Shown one piece after another: positions 1 through 7,487 of a stretch of 38,437 nt of DNA. The DNA comes from Rubrivivax sp. (GTDB lineage: Bacteria > Pseudomonadota > Gammaproteobacteria > Burkholderiales > Burkholderiaceae_C): assembly GCA_016790425.1 (NCBI GenBank), contig JAEUPF010000124.1, positions 1 through 38,437 of the forward strand, in the 5' to 3' direction. Numbering within the stretch: position 1 is the stretch's first letter; every line of letters begins with the position of its first letter. The position numbers and the translations under genes are program-made. Under the pieces are notes generated by a model, which was given only the letters and a program-made list of their open reading frames with translations, was not told the DNA's origin and ran no database searches.

Positions 1-444
1 GATCGGCCCGACGATGGCCGACGAGCAGGTCACGGCGCTGGCGAACGCGGGCTTGAAGCCCTTGTCCTTCATCGCGTCGATCTCGATGCGGCCGATGCCG
101 CCGATGTCGGCCAGCGCCGAGCCGGACATGCCGGCGAAGACGAGGCTGCCGAAGATGTTCACCTGCGCCAGGCCGCCGGGCAGGCGGCTCACCGCGGTGT
201 CGGCGAAGCGGTAGATGTGCCGCGAGATGCCGGCCGCGTTCATCAGGCTGCCGACGAAGAGGAACACCGGCACCGCGACGAGCGGGAACGAGTCGAGCGC
301 GTACAGCGTGCGCTGCGCGACGAGATCCAGCGGCAGGTCGTTGAGCAGCAGGTAGGCGACGCTCGGGATGCCGATCGCCAGCACGACCGGGAAGCCGAGC
401 ATGAACAGGCCGAGGAAGGCGGCAACGACGACGAAGCCGCTCAT
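1..444 (-). CDS. TRAP transporter large permease subunit (DctM-like), partial
   Basis: This is the N-terminal 148 codons of the large membrane subunit of a tripartite ATP-independent periplasmic transporter; the rest lies beyond the left edge. DctM proteins carry the cation-coupled translocation pathway in the inner membrane. The translation begins MSGFVVVAAFLGLFMLG, followed by a PVVLAIGIPS hydrophobic segment and the stretch FAGMSGSALADIGGIG, which is characteristic of DctM. The ATG at 444 is the first start giving the usual N-terminus; an in-frame TTG lies 30 bases upstream and no strong ribosome site is visible. It is the last gene of the operon seen here, 58 bp after the DctQ gene. The family is certain; the substrate is not visible from this subunit. 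Confidence 0.93.
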   Translation of the reverse strand, partial: MSGFVVVAAFLGLFMLGFPVVLAIGIPSVAYLLLNDLPLDLVAQRTLYALDSFPLVAVPVFLFVGSLMNAAGISRHIYRFADTAVSRLPGGLAQVNIFGSLVFAGMSGSALADIGGIGRIEIDAMKDKGFKPAFASAVTCSSAIVGPI

Positions 445-502
445 CGCGAAGGCTCTTGCGAACGACCTCGGCAATGCGCGTGGAGCGGCATCTGGTGAGG
501 CA

Positions 503-997
503 TCAGGTGAGCACCGTGTTCTTGTCTTCGGGCCGGCCGCGGCGCCAGGTGTGCGCGAGGCGCGCCGCCGTCTCCACCGCCAGCAGCGCCATCCCGACGA
601 CGAGCGGCGCCATGAACAGCCAGAACGGCATCTCCAGCGTCGCGGTCTGGTTGCGCAGGTTGTTGGCCGTCGTCACCACCGCGGCCACCGCCATCAGCGT
701 GAAGAAGGCGATGCCGCACACCTCGATGAGCATCTGCAGCCACCAGCGCGGGCGCGCCGGCACGACGGCCTGCATCTCCTCCATCGCGATCTGGCCGCCG
801 TCGCGCGTCACCAGCGGCGCGGCCACGAACACGGCGCAGATGAGGAAGTAGCGCGTCAGCTCCTCGGCGCCGCTCATCGGCACGTTGAACACCGAGCGCA
901 TGACGATCTGCGCCAGCGGCGTGGCGACCAGCAGCGCCAGCAGGGCGAAGCTCAGCCAGCGCAGCCCCGTGCGCACGGCGGCCAGCAGCGTTGTCAT
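503..997 (-). CDS. TRAP transporter small permease subunit (DctQ-like)
   Basis: A 164-residue membrane protein, the small permease subunit of a TRAP transporter, which pairs with DctM. Four hydrophobic segments can be read: residues near 13-33, 48-64, 85-110 and 125-145. The motif SGAEELTRYFLI after the first helix is typical of DctQ (usual consensus W.EE..R). The length is normal for the family. It lies 49 bp downstream of the binding-protein gene and 58 bp upstream of DctM, all on the minus strand, so the three are almost certainly cotranscribed. No strong Shine-Dalgarno sequence precedes the ATG at 997. Confidence 0.93.
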   Translation of the reverse strand: MTTLLAAVRTGLRWLSFALLALLVATPLAQIVMRSVFNVPMSGAEELTRYFLICAVFVAAPLVTRDGGQIAMEEMQAVVPARPRWWLQMLIEVCGIAFFTLMAVAAVVTTANNLRNQTATLEMPFWLFMAPLVVGMALLAVETAARLAHTWRRGRPEDKNTVLT

Positions 998-1046
998 CGC
1001 GGCCCGCCGGCGCTCAAGGCGGCCACGGGGCGGCGGCGCAACGCCG

Positions 1047-2063
1047 TCACTTCACGGCCTGGATCTGCGCGATCAGCGGCTTCCAGTCGGGGAAGTCGCG
1101 GTCGACCTGCGCCAGCACGGCCTTTTGGAAAGCGGGGATGTCCAGGCCGTCCTTCACGTCGACGAAGGTCATGCCCTTGGCCTCGAGGTCCTTGCGGTAC
1201 TTGGCGAAGGTCTCCTTGTCCCAGGCCAGCGTGCGGGCGCTCACCTCGGCCATCGTGTCCTCGATGATCTTGCGGTCGGCCGCCGGGATGCCCTGCCAGA
1301 TGCGCTCGTTGACGAACACCGACAGCACGCTTTGCATGTGGCCGGTGAGCATCACGTACTTCTGCACCTCGTACAGCTTGAGGTTGAAGATGTTGGGCAG
1401 CGGGTTCTCCTGCCCGACGACGAGGCCGGTGGCCAGCGCCGTGGCGAGCTCGCTCACCTCCACCGGCGTGGCGACGGCGCCCATGCCGGTGAGCATCGTC
1501 GACCACAGCTTCACCGGCACGCCGCGGTACTTCTTGCCGGCCATGTCCTTGGGGCTCAGCACCCGCTCCTTGCTCGTCAGGTGGCGCGTGCCCTGGAACA
1601 GGTTGCCGACGATGCGCATGCCGCCGGCGGCGACGAGGTCCTTGTTCACCGCCTGCAGCGCGGCGCTGCTGCGCGGGTCGGTGGCGCGCAGCGCGTGCTC
1701 GGCGTCGCGGTAGGCGAAGGGCGTGTTGAACACCGCCGTCGTCGGCAGGATCTTGCCGAGCGAGGCGAAGTCGTGGTGGCCCATCGCGATGGCGCCGCTC
1801 TTCACGCCGTCGACCATCTCGCCGACGCCGCCGAGCTGCGAGTGGGCGAACACCTGGATCTCGACGCGCCCGGCGGTGCGCTCCTTCACGAGCTTGGCCA
1901 CCTCGTCGGCATAGAGCGTCTGCGGCGCGTTGGCCACGCCCACGTGGGCGTAGCGCAGCTTGATCTGCGCCTGGGCGGCGCCGGCCGCCAGGCCGAGCGC
2001 GGCGGCAGCCAGGCCCAGGGCGCGAACGGTGCGGCCGAAGGCGCGGCGGTTCGATGTCGTCAT
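1047..2063 (-). CDS. TRAP transporter substrate-binding protein (DctP family)
   Basis: A 338-residue periplasmic solute receptor of a TRAP system, which captures a carboxylate-type substrate and delivers it to DctQM. It begins with a signal sequence (MTTSNRRAFGRTVRALG, a hydrophobic alanine/leucine core, then AAQAQ for cleavage); the twin arginine makes Tat export possible. The mature part starts IKLRYAHVGVANAPQ, and the central block KYRGVPVKLWSTMLTGMGAVATPV contains the arginine region that binds the substrate carboxylate in DctP proteins. A good ribosome site (GAGGAG) precedes the ATG. The start codon overlaps the stop of the upstream dehydrogenase gene (ATGA), suggesting translational coupling. 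The substrate is unknown; the neighbouring lactonase and hydroxyacid dehydrogenase suggest a sugar acid or hydroxy acid. Confidence 0.95.
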   Translation of the reverse strand: MTTSNRRAFGRTVRALGLAAAALGLAAGAAQAQIKLRYAHVGVANAPQTLYADEVAKLVKERTAGRVEIQVFAHSQLGGVGEMVDGVKSGAIAMGHHDFASLGKILPTTAVFNTPFAYRDAEHALRATDPRSSAALQAVNKDLVAAGGMRIVGNLFQGTRHLTSKERVLSPKDMAGKKYRGVPVKLWSTMLTGMGAVATPVEVSELATALATGLVVGQENPLPNIFNLKLYEVQKYVMLTGHMQSVLSVFVNERIWQGIPAADRKIIEDTMAEVSARTLAWDKETFAKYRKDLEAKGMTFVDVKDGLDIPAFQKAVLAQVDRDFPDWKPLIAQIQAVK

Positions 2064-3019
2064 GCGGGTCTCCTCGTCGTCGTGGGTGGGACAGCGGAAT
2101 CTTCGCCGCTGATCTGTCGTTGGTCGTAGAGGGTGAACACCGCCGAGGTGTCCAGCTCCGAGCGGCCCGCCGCGACGAGCTGGCGGTACAGCGCCAGCGA
2201 CTGCTGCAGCATCGGCACCGGCGTGCCCAATGCGCCGGCGAACGCGTTCACCATCTCCAGGTCCTTGCGCAGCTGGCGCGCGTAGCCCTGCGGCGCGAAG
2301 TCGCGCGCCACCATGCGCGGGTAAAGGCGTTGCAGCAGCGTGCCGTCGGCGTGGCCGCCGGCCAGGCACTCGGGCAGGCGCGCGGCGTCGATGCCGGCAG
2401 CCTCGGCCATCGAAGCGGCCTCGGCCATCACCACGTGCACGCAGCCGACGATGAGCTGGTTGAGCATCTTGGCCACCAGCCCGGCGCCCACCGGGCCCAT
2501 GTGCGTGAAGCGCGCCGCCACGTCGGCCATGAAGGGCGTCAGGCGCTCGATGTCGGCCGCGTCGCCGCCGGCCATCACGGTGAGCGTGCCGCTGCCGCTG
2601 GCCGGCGGGCCGCCGGAGACGGGCGCGTCGACCCAGGCGCAGCCGGTGCGCTCGCGCAGGCGCCGCGCGTACTCGCGCCCCTGTTCGACGGCGATGGTCG
2701 AGAAGTCCACCAGCAGCTGCGGCGCCCGCATCGCCGCGGCGACGCCGTTCTCGCCGAACACGGCCGCCCCCACTGCATCGGGCGCGGGCAGGTTCAGCAG
2801 CACCAGGTCGGCGCCGGCGACGGCGTCGGCCGGGCTTGCCGCCACGCGCGCGCCGGCGCCGCGTGCGAGCTCCCGCTGCGCCGCGGCGATGTCGAAGACG
2901 GCCACCGCATAGCCGAGGCCGCGCAGGCGCTTCACCATCGGCCAGCCCATGAGGCCGATGCCGATGTATGCCAGCGCCGGCTTGCTCGGGGTTCGGCTCG
3001 CGTTGGCCACGTCCTTCAC
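2060..3019 (-). CDS. NAD(P)-dependent beta-hydroxyacid dehydrogenase (3-hydroxyisobutyrate / tartronate semialdehyde reductase family)
   Basis: A 319-residue cytosolic oxidoreductase of the beta-hydroxyacid dehydrogenase family, which interconverts hydroxyacids and semialdehydes with NAD(P). The N-terminal Rossmann signature reads YIGIGLMGWPM, the substrate-binding motif is VDAPVSGGPPAS, and the catalytic lysine lies in GLVAKMLNQLIVG; all three family landmarks are intact. Length matches GarR and 3-hydroxyisobutyrate dehydrogenase. The GTG start at 3019 is chosen because it overlaps the upstream stop (GTGA), mirroring the ATGA overlap at the other end with the DctP gene. Tight coupling to a TRAP receptor and a lactonase-like hydrolase suggests it oxidises or reduces the imported compound. 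The exact substrate cannot be read from sequence. Confidence 0.9.
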   Translation of the reverse strand: MKDVANASRTPSKPALAYIGIGLMGWPMVKRLRGLGYAVAVFDIAAAQRELARGAGARVAASPADAVAGADLVLLNLPAPDAVGAAVFGENGVAAAMRAPQLLVDFSTIAVEQGREYARRLRERTGCAWVDAPVSGGPPASGSGTLTVMAGGDAADIERLTPFMADVAARFTHMGPVGAGLVAKMLNQLIVGCVHVVMAEAASMAEAAGIDAARLPECLAGGHADGTLLQRLYPRMVARDFAPQGYARQLRKDLEMVNAFAGALGTPVPMLQQSLALYRQLVAAGRSELDTSAVFTLYDQRQISGEDSAVPPTTTRRPA

Positions 3020-3918
3020 CTCGGGTCGATGCGGTACAGGCGCAGCGCGTTGTCGCGGAACATCGCACGGCGCTCGGCTTCGCTGAACCCGCACGTGATT
3101 TCGTCGAAGCCGCCGAAGATCTCGCCGAAGGTCCCGCACAGGCCGTCCACCGGGAAGTTGCTCGCGAACATGCAGCGCGCCGGGCCGAAGAGGTCGATCG
3201 TCGCCAGCACGATGTCGCGGTTGGCCGCCGCCGTCCACGGCCGCCCGGGCACGCCGAGGCCCGAGATCTTCGTGCTGACGTTCGGGCACGCGGCCAGCAC
3301 CGCCATCGCGCGCCGCCACGCCGCCAGCCCCTGGGCGCTGCGGTCGGCCGGCAGGCCGGTGTGGTTGAGCACGATCGGCGTCGCCTCGAAGTCGGCGGCC
3401 AGGCGCGCCGCCTCGTGCAGGTGCCACCACGGCGTCTGCAGCTCGAAGTGCAGGCCGAGCGGCGCCAGGCGCGCGAAGCCCGCGCGCCAGGCCGCATCGG
3501 TGGTGCCACCGGGCTCGGCATGGCCGGGCTCGCGGTGCGCGCGCGGCTTGTGGCGCACGCCGCGCACGAAGGGGCGCGCGGCGTGTCGTTCCAGCAGCGC
3601 CGGCGCCTGCGGCCGGTCGAGCCAGGCGGCGGCGACGGCCACGCTCGGCAGGCCGTGCTCCAGCCGCAGTGCGTCGACGTAGGCCATCTCGCCGTCGAAG
3701 TCCTCCGGGTCCCACTCGGTCTCGATGTAGACGCTGTGCGAGACCTCGAAGGGCCGGGCGTCGGCACGGTACTCGGGTGGCAGGTACGGCCGGCGCAGCG
3801 CGCGGTAGTCGCCGTAGCGGAACGGGATCGGCGGCTCGTCGCTCAGCCACGGGTGGTAGTTGCGCCTCGGGTCCCAGAAGTGCTGGTGCGCGTCGACGAT
3901 GGCGAAGCCGAGGGCCAT
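3016..3918 (-). CDS. amidohydrolase family protein, lactonase-like (COG3618 type)
   Basis: A 300-residue metal-dependent TIM-barrel hydrolase of the amidohydrolase-2 group that includes L-rhamnono- and fuconolactonases and 2-pyrone-4,6-dicarboxylate lactonase. The metal-binding N-terminal motif is VDAHQHFWDP (His11, His13). Further markers are IVLNHTGLP in the middle and MFASNFPVDGL near the end, where the aspartate is the usual catalytic residue. The ATG at 3918 is preferred because family members start only a few residues before the HQHF motif; the open frame extends to 4077 without recognisable sequence. It is the first gene of the TRAP operon and overlaps the next gene by 4 bp. It probably opens a lactone, or hydrolyses another cyclic ester, of the imported substrate. 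Confidence 0.88.
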   Translation of the reverse strand: MALGFAIVDAHQHFWDPRRNYHPWLSDEPPIPFRYGDYRALRRPYLPPEYRADARPFEVSHSVYIETEWDPEDFDGEMAYVDALRLEHGLPSVAVAAAWLDRPQAPALLERHAARPFVRGVRHKPRAHREPGHAEPGGTTDAAWRAGFARLAPLGLHFELQTPWWHLHEAARLAADFEATPIVLNHTGLPADRSAQGLAAWRRAMAVLAACPNVSTKISGLGVPGRPWTAAANRDIVLATIDLFGPARCMFASNFPVDGLCGTFGEIFGGFDEITCGFSEAERRAMFRDNALRLYRIDPR

Positions 3919-4265
3919 GCCGGCACGGTACCGGGCCGGTTCATGCATTGCCAATGCGCAATCCTGAACGTCCCATGCCCATCGGCGCATGCTGCGATGC
4001 ATCACCCACCTTTTGCCGCGGCCCGCCCATGCGGCCCAGGCGCGGCACCTTGGCCCGGGGCTCTCCTTCGTGCGCACGAGGCCCCGCCGTGCACGAGTGG
4101 CTGCGCCTCGTGCGCCCGGGGGCTTGCCTGGGGCCGGTTTGCAGCGATGATCCGGGCTTGGCCAGCCCCCGCCGCGGGCCCCTTGAAGCCGCGGCCGCCC
4201 GAATCGTGAGCTCCAACCCTTCCGCCCCCGCCGACACCGCCAAGGTGGAGGACCGCACCACCTTC
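3919..4265. other. divergent intergenic region with a small inverted repeat
   Basis: This 347-bp gap separates the TRAP operon (leftward) from the kinase gene (rightward) and must hold the promoters for both. The one clear element is the inverted repeat TGCATTG-C-CAATGCGCA at 3944-3960, with one extra base in the right arm. It lies 26-42 bp before the lactonase start, a plausible operator position for a local regulator, although no regulator gene is adjacent. No convincing -35/-10 pair was found. The upstream part, 3990-4200, is GC-rich and featureless to the eye. An in-frame GTG at 4206 is an alternative kinase start. Confidence 0.35.
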
Positions 4266-6263
4266 ATGAACCACACGCTGCCGATCGGCACGATGGTGGG
4301 CGGGCTGCAGATCACCGGCCTCATCGGCGAAGGCGGTTTCGGCATCGTCTACCTCGCCTTCGACACCACGCTGCAGCGGCAGGTGGCACTGAAGGAGTAC
4401 ATGCCCAGTTCGCTGGCCTCGCGCAACCCGGGCAGTGCCGACATCTCGGTGAAGGCGCCGCGCTTCCTCGACACCTTCAACGCCGGCCTGCGCAGCTTCG
4501 TCAACGAGGCGCGGCTGCTGGCGCACTTCGACCACCCGGCGCTGGTGAAGGTGCACCAGTTCTGGCAGGCCAATCGCACCGCCTACATGGTGATGCCGTA
4601 CTACCAGGGCCCGACGCTGAAGTCGCACGTGGCCACGCTGGCCGCGGCCGGCCGCCGGCCCGACGAGGGCATGCTGCGCGGCTGGCTGAATCCGCTGCTC
4701 GATGCGCTCTCGACGATGCACGCCGAGAACTGCTTCCACCGCGACATCGCGCCGGACAACATCCTGCTCACCAGCAACGGGCCGCTGCTGCTGGACTTCG
4801 GCGCCGCGCGGCGCGTCATCAGCGACATGACGCAGGCGCTCACCGTGATCCTGAAGCCGGGCTACGCGCCGATCGAGCAGTACGGTGACGTGGCGACGAT
4901 GACGCAGGGGCCGTGGACCGACCTCTACGCGCTGGCCAGCGTCATCTACTACTGCATCACCGGGCACTCGCCGATCACCTCGGTCGAGCGGGTGATGGGC
5001 GACCCGCTGCCGCGCCTTCAGCGCGTGGCCGCCGGGCAGTACAGCAGCACGTTCCTCGCCGCGGTGGATGCGGCGCTCGCCGTGCGCCCGACCGACCGGC
5101 CGCAGAGCGTGGCCGAGTTCCGCGCCCTCCTCGACGGCACCGCGCAGCCGCGCACGCCCGCCGCCGACCCGGCTGCCGCGCCGGCGGGCAGCATGGCAGC
5201 GGCCGCGGCGCAAGCCGCACCACCGGCCGTGCCCGCCGCCTACGCACTCGATCAGACGCTGCCGCGCACCTCGCCGACGAAGGGCAACTACGCGCCGACG
5301 ATGCTGATGACGCAGCCGATCGGCGGGGCGACGAGCGGGCCGGCCTTGCCTGTCTCGCAAGGCTTGCCGACCGTGCCACAGCCGCAAGGCGGCGGCGCGT
5401 CGTCCACACAGCCGCAATCCTTCGCAGCGGCCGCAGCCGCAGCAGCAGCTTCCGAAGCGACGCAGCCGCCGCGCACGGCGCAGCCCACACCCGCCGCTGC
5501 GTCAGCGCCCGCGCCGCAACGGCGCGGCGCGCTCGTTGCGGCCTTCGCCGCGGTGGCCGCGCTGGCCGTGGGCGCCGGAGTGCTGCTGCAGCGCGGCGGC
5601 CTGGGCGTGGGTGATGCCGCACCGCCCGCCGCCAGCCCGGGCGGGCGGGCCACCGCGCCGGCACCCGGTCTGCCGGCGGCCCCGGTCACCGCGGGGCCCG
5701 CCACCGGGGCGGCCACGCCGCAAGCGACGCCGCCCGGTCCCACCGCCGCGCCCACCGTCCAGGCACCGGCAACGCCGCCGGTTGCAGCCACCGCACCGCC
5801 GACGACGAACAAGCCGGCCGAGGCAAGCAACCCGCAGCCACCGCGCCAGGCGCGTGCCCCGGCGCCGGCGACCCCGGCCCAGCAGCAGCCGCGCACCACC
5901 ACAACAGCGCAGCCGCGAGCGCCAGTGAAGCCTGCCGACAGTGCGCCGCGCGCCGCCGCCACGCAGCGCGAACGCGCAGCCCCGGTGGCGCAGCAGGGCG
6001 GCGAGCGCCCCGCGGCCGGCACGGGCGGCGCTGTCGCGTACCCGGTGCCCGGCGGCGGCGGTGGCACCCCGGCGGCCTCACCCAACGCGCCGGCAGGGCC
6101 GGCTGCCCACGCACCGCCGCCAGCGGCGCAGGCTGCTCAGGCGACGCCTGCCGCACGCGCCCCGTCGGGCCCGCCGGCGCGCTGCGCCGAGCTGCTGAAG
6201 AAGGGCAGCCAGGGCACGCTGACGATCGAGGAGGCGACGTTCCTGCGCAAGGAGTGCCGCTAG
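4266..6263 (+). CDS. membrane-anchored serine/threonine protein kinase
   Basis: A 665-residue eukaryotic-type protein kinase. The kinase domain (about residues 10-290) shows the glycine loop GEGGFG (21-26), the ATP-contacting Lys43 in VALKEYMP, the catalytic loop HRDIAPDN (158-165), the DFG motif at 177 and a KPGYAPIEQY activation segment. The catalytic loop lacks the usual lysine two residues after Asp160 and has alanine instead. A Pro/Ala/Gln-rich linker leads to one membrane helix (about 421-439, after a double arginine), then a second low-complexity region and a short structured end with two cysteines (RCAELLKKGSQGTLTIEEA). The kinase is therefore cytosolic with an extracytoplasmic tail. 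The ATG at 4266 follows GGAGGA at a rather long distance; GTG 4206 is the alternative. It appears monocistronic, convergent with the cyd operon. Confidence 0.93.
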   Translation: MNHTLPIGTMVGGLQITGLIGEGGFGIVYLAFDTTLQRQVALKEYMPSSLASRNPGSADISVKAPRFLDTFNAGLRSFVNEARLLAHFDHPALVKVHQFWQANRTAYMVMPYYQGPTLKSHVATLAAAGRRPDEGMLRGWLNPLLDALSTMHAENCFHRDIAPDNILLTSNGPLLLDFGAARRVISDMTQALTVILKPGYAPIEQYGDVATMTQGPWTDLYALASVIYYCITGHSPITSVERVMGDPLPRLQRVAAGQYSSTFLAAVDAALAVRPTDRPQSVAEFRALLDGTAQPRTPAADPAAAPAGSMAAAAAQAAPPAVPAAYALDQTLPRTSPTKGNYAPTMLMTQPIGGATSGPALPVSQGLPTVPQPQGGGASSTQPQSFAAAAAAAAASEATQPPRTAQPTPAAASAPAPQRRGALVAAFAAVAALAVGAGVLLQRGGLGVGDAAPPAASPGGRATAPAPGLPAAPVTAGPATGAATPQATPPGPTAAPTVQAPATPPVAATAPPTTNKPAEASNPQPPRQARAPAPATPAQQQPRTTTTAQPRAPVKPADSAPRAAATQRERAAPVAQQGGERPAAGTGGAVAYPVPGGGGGTPAASPNAPAGPAAHAPPPAAQAAQATPAARAPSGPPARCAELLKKGSQGTLTIEEATFLRKECR

Positions 6264-6326
6264 TCCTGCCTCGGCGCGCCGCCGACCGCCCGCGTGCCGT
6301 TGCTGGCCGCGGTTACTCCGTGAGGC

Positions 6327-6476
6327 CTACGCCGTGAGGCCACCCGCCTGCATGGCCATTCGCATGAGCCACGCCGCCAGCCCGAGCGCACCCACGCTGC
6401 CGGCCCAGATGACCACCAACCAGACAAGCCGAGTCAGCCACTTGTTCCTGGTTCGCGCTGCCGATGACGCCGGCAT
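6327..6476 (-). CDS. DUF2474 small membrane protein, bd oxidase accessory subunit
   Basis: A 49-residue single-helix protein encoded directly after cydB; its ATG shares one base with the cydB stop (TGATG). The sequence has a short polar, basic N-terminus (RTRNKWLTRLVW), one hydrophobic helix (about residues 17-37) and a short tail ending AGGLTA. This size, position and W..RL.W pattern match DUF2474 proteins, which accompany cyanide-insensitive bd oxidases and are thought to play a role like CydX in stabilising the complex. The role is inferred from the family and location. Confidence 0.88.
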   Translation of the reverse strand: MPASSAARTRNKWLTRLVWLVVIWAGSVGALGLAAWLMRMAMQAGGLTA

Positions 6477-7486
6477 CAGTGGTACCCCTCCCCGTGGCGC
6501 ACCTTGCCGCGGAAGACCCAGTACCCCCAGGCGGTGTACATGAGGATGACCGGAATGATGAGCAGCGCGCCCACCAGCGCGAACCCCAGGCTCTGCGCAG
6601 GTCCAGCCGCGTCCCAGATGGAAGTCGAGGGCGGGATGACGTTGGGCCACAAGCTGATGCCAAGGCCGCTGTAGCCAAGGAACACCAGCGCAAGGGTGAG
6701 GACGAAGGGCCTCGCGTGGCTGGCTTCGTCCGCCAGGGCTCGCCTCAGCCCCCACATCGCGCCGATCACGAGCAGCGGAACGGGTGCAAACCAGAAGATG
6801 TTCGGCAGCGAGAACCAGCGTTGCGAGATGGCCGGATGTGCCAAAGGGGTCCACACGCTGATGGCGGCGATGACTCCGAGCAGCACCCACGACAGACGGC
6901 GCGATGCACGGCGCATGCGCCCCTGAAGCGTGCCTTCCGTCTTCAAGACGAGCCAGGTGCTTCCCAGCAATGCATAGGTGAAGATGAGCGCGATGCCGAC
7001 GAAGACCGAGAACGGGGTCAGCCAGTCGAAGGGTCCCCCGGCGTATGCACCGTCCTTCATCGGGATGCCATCCAGGAAGGCGCCCAGCGTGACGCCCTGG
7101 AAGAAGGTTGCCAGAAGCGACCCGCCGGCAAACGACAGGTCCCAGACCCTTCGCTGGCCGGCGGGGACCTTGAAGCGGAACTCGAAGGCGACGCCGCGGA
7201 AGACGAGCCCGACGAGCATGAGGATGAGCGGGAGATAGCAGGCGCTCAGCACCACGGAATAGGCCAGCGGAAACGCAACCAGCAGGCCGGCGCCGCCGAG
7301 CACGAGCCAGGTCTCATTGCCGTCCCACACCGGAGCGACGGTGTTCATCATCACGTCACGGTCGTCCTTGCCATCGACCGCGGTGAAGAGGATGCCGATG
7401 CCGAGGTCGAAGCCATCCATCACCACGTACATCATGACCCCGAAGAGGATGATGACGGCCCAGACGAGGGGGAGGTCGATGCCCAT
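6476..7486 (-). CDS. cydB: cytochrome bd ubiquinol oxidase subunit II (CydB/CioB)
   Basis: A 336-residue polytopic inner-membrane protein, subunit II of cytochrome bd quinol oxidase, which with CydA reduces oxygen to water using ubiquinol. The N-terminus reads MGIDLPLVWAVIILFGVMMYVVMDGFDLGIG, a family hallmark, followed by MNTVAPVWDGNETWLVLGG. Length agrees with the CioB branch (about 335 residues). The start is well supported by AGGAGG nine bases upstream, lying inside the end of cydA; the two genes are separated by a single base. Cotranscribed with cydA and the DUF2474 gene. Confidence 0.97.
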   Translation of the reverse strand: MGIDLPLVWAVIILFGVMMYVVMDGFDLGIGILFTAVDGKDDRDVMMNTVAPVWDGNETWLVLGGAGLLVAFPLAYSVVLSACYLPLILMLVGLVFRGVAFEFRFKVPAGQRRVWDLSFAGGSLLATFFQGVTLGAFLDGIPMKDGAYAGGPFDWLTPFSVFVGIALIFTYALLGSTWLVLKTEGTLQGRMRRASRRLSWVLLGVIAAISVWTPLAHPAISQRWFSLPNIFWFAPVPLLVIGAMWGLRRALADEASHARPFVLTLALVFLGYSGLGISLWPNVIPPSTSIWDAAGPAQSLGFALVGALLIIPVILMYTAWGYWVFRGKVRHGEGYH

Positions 7487-7487
7487 G

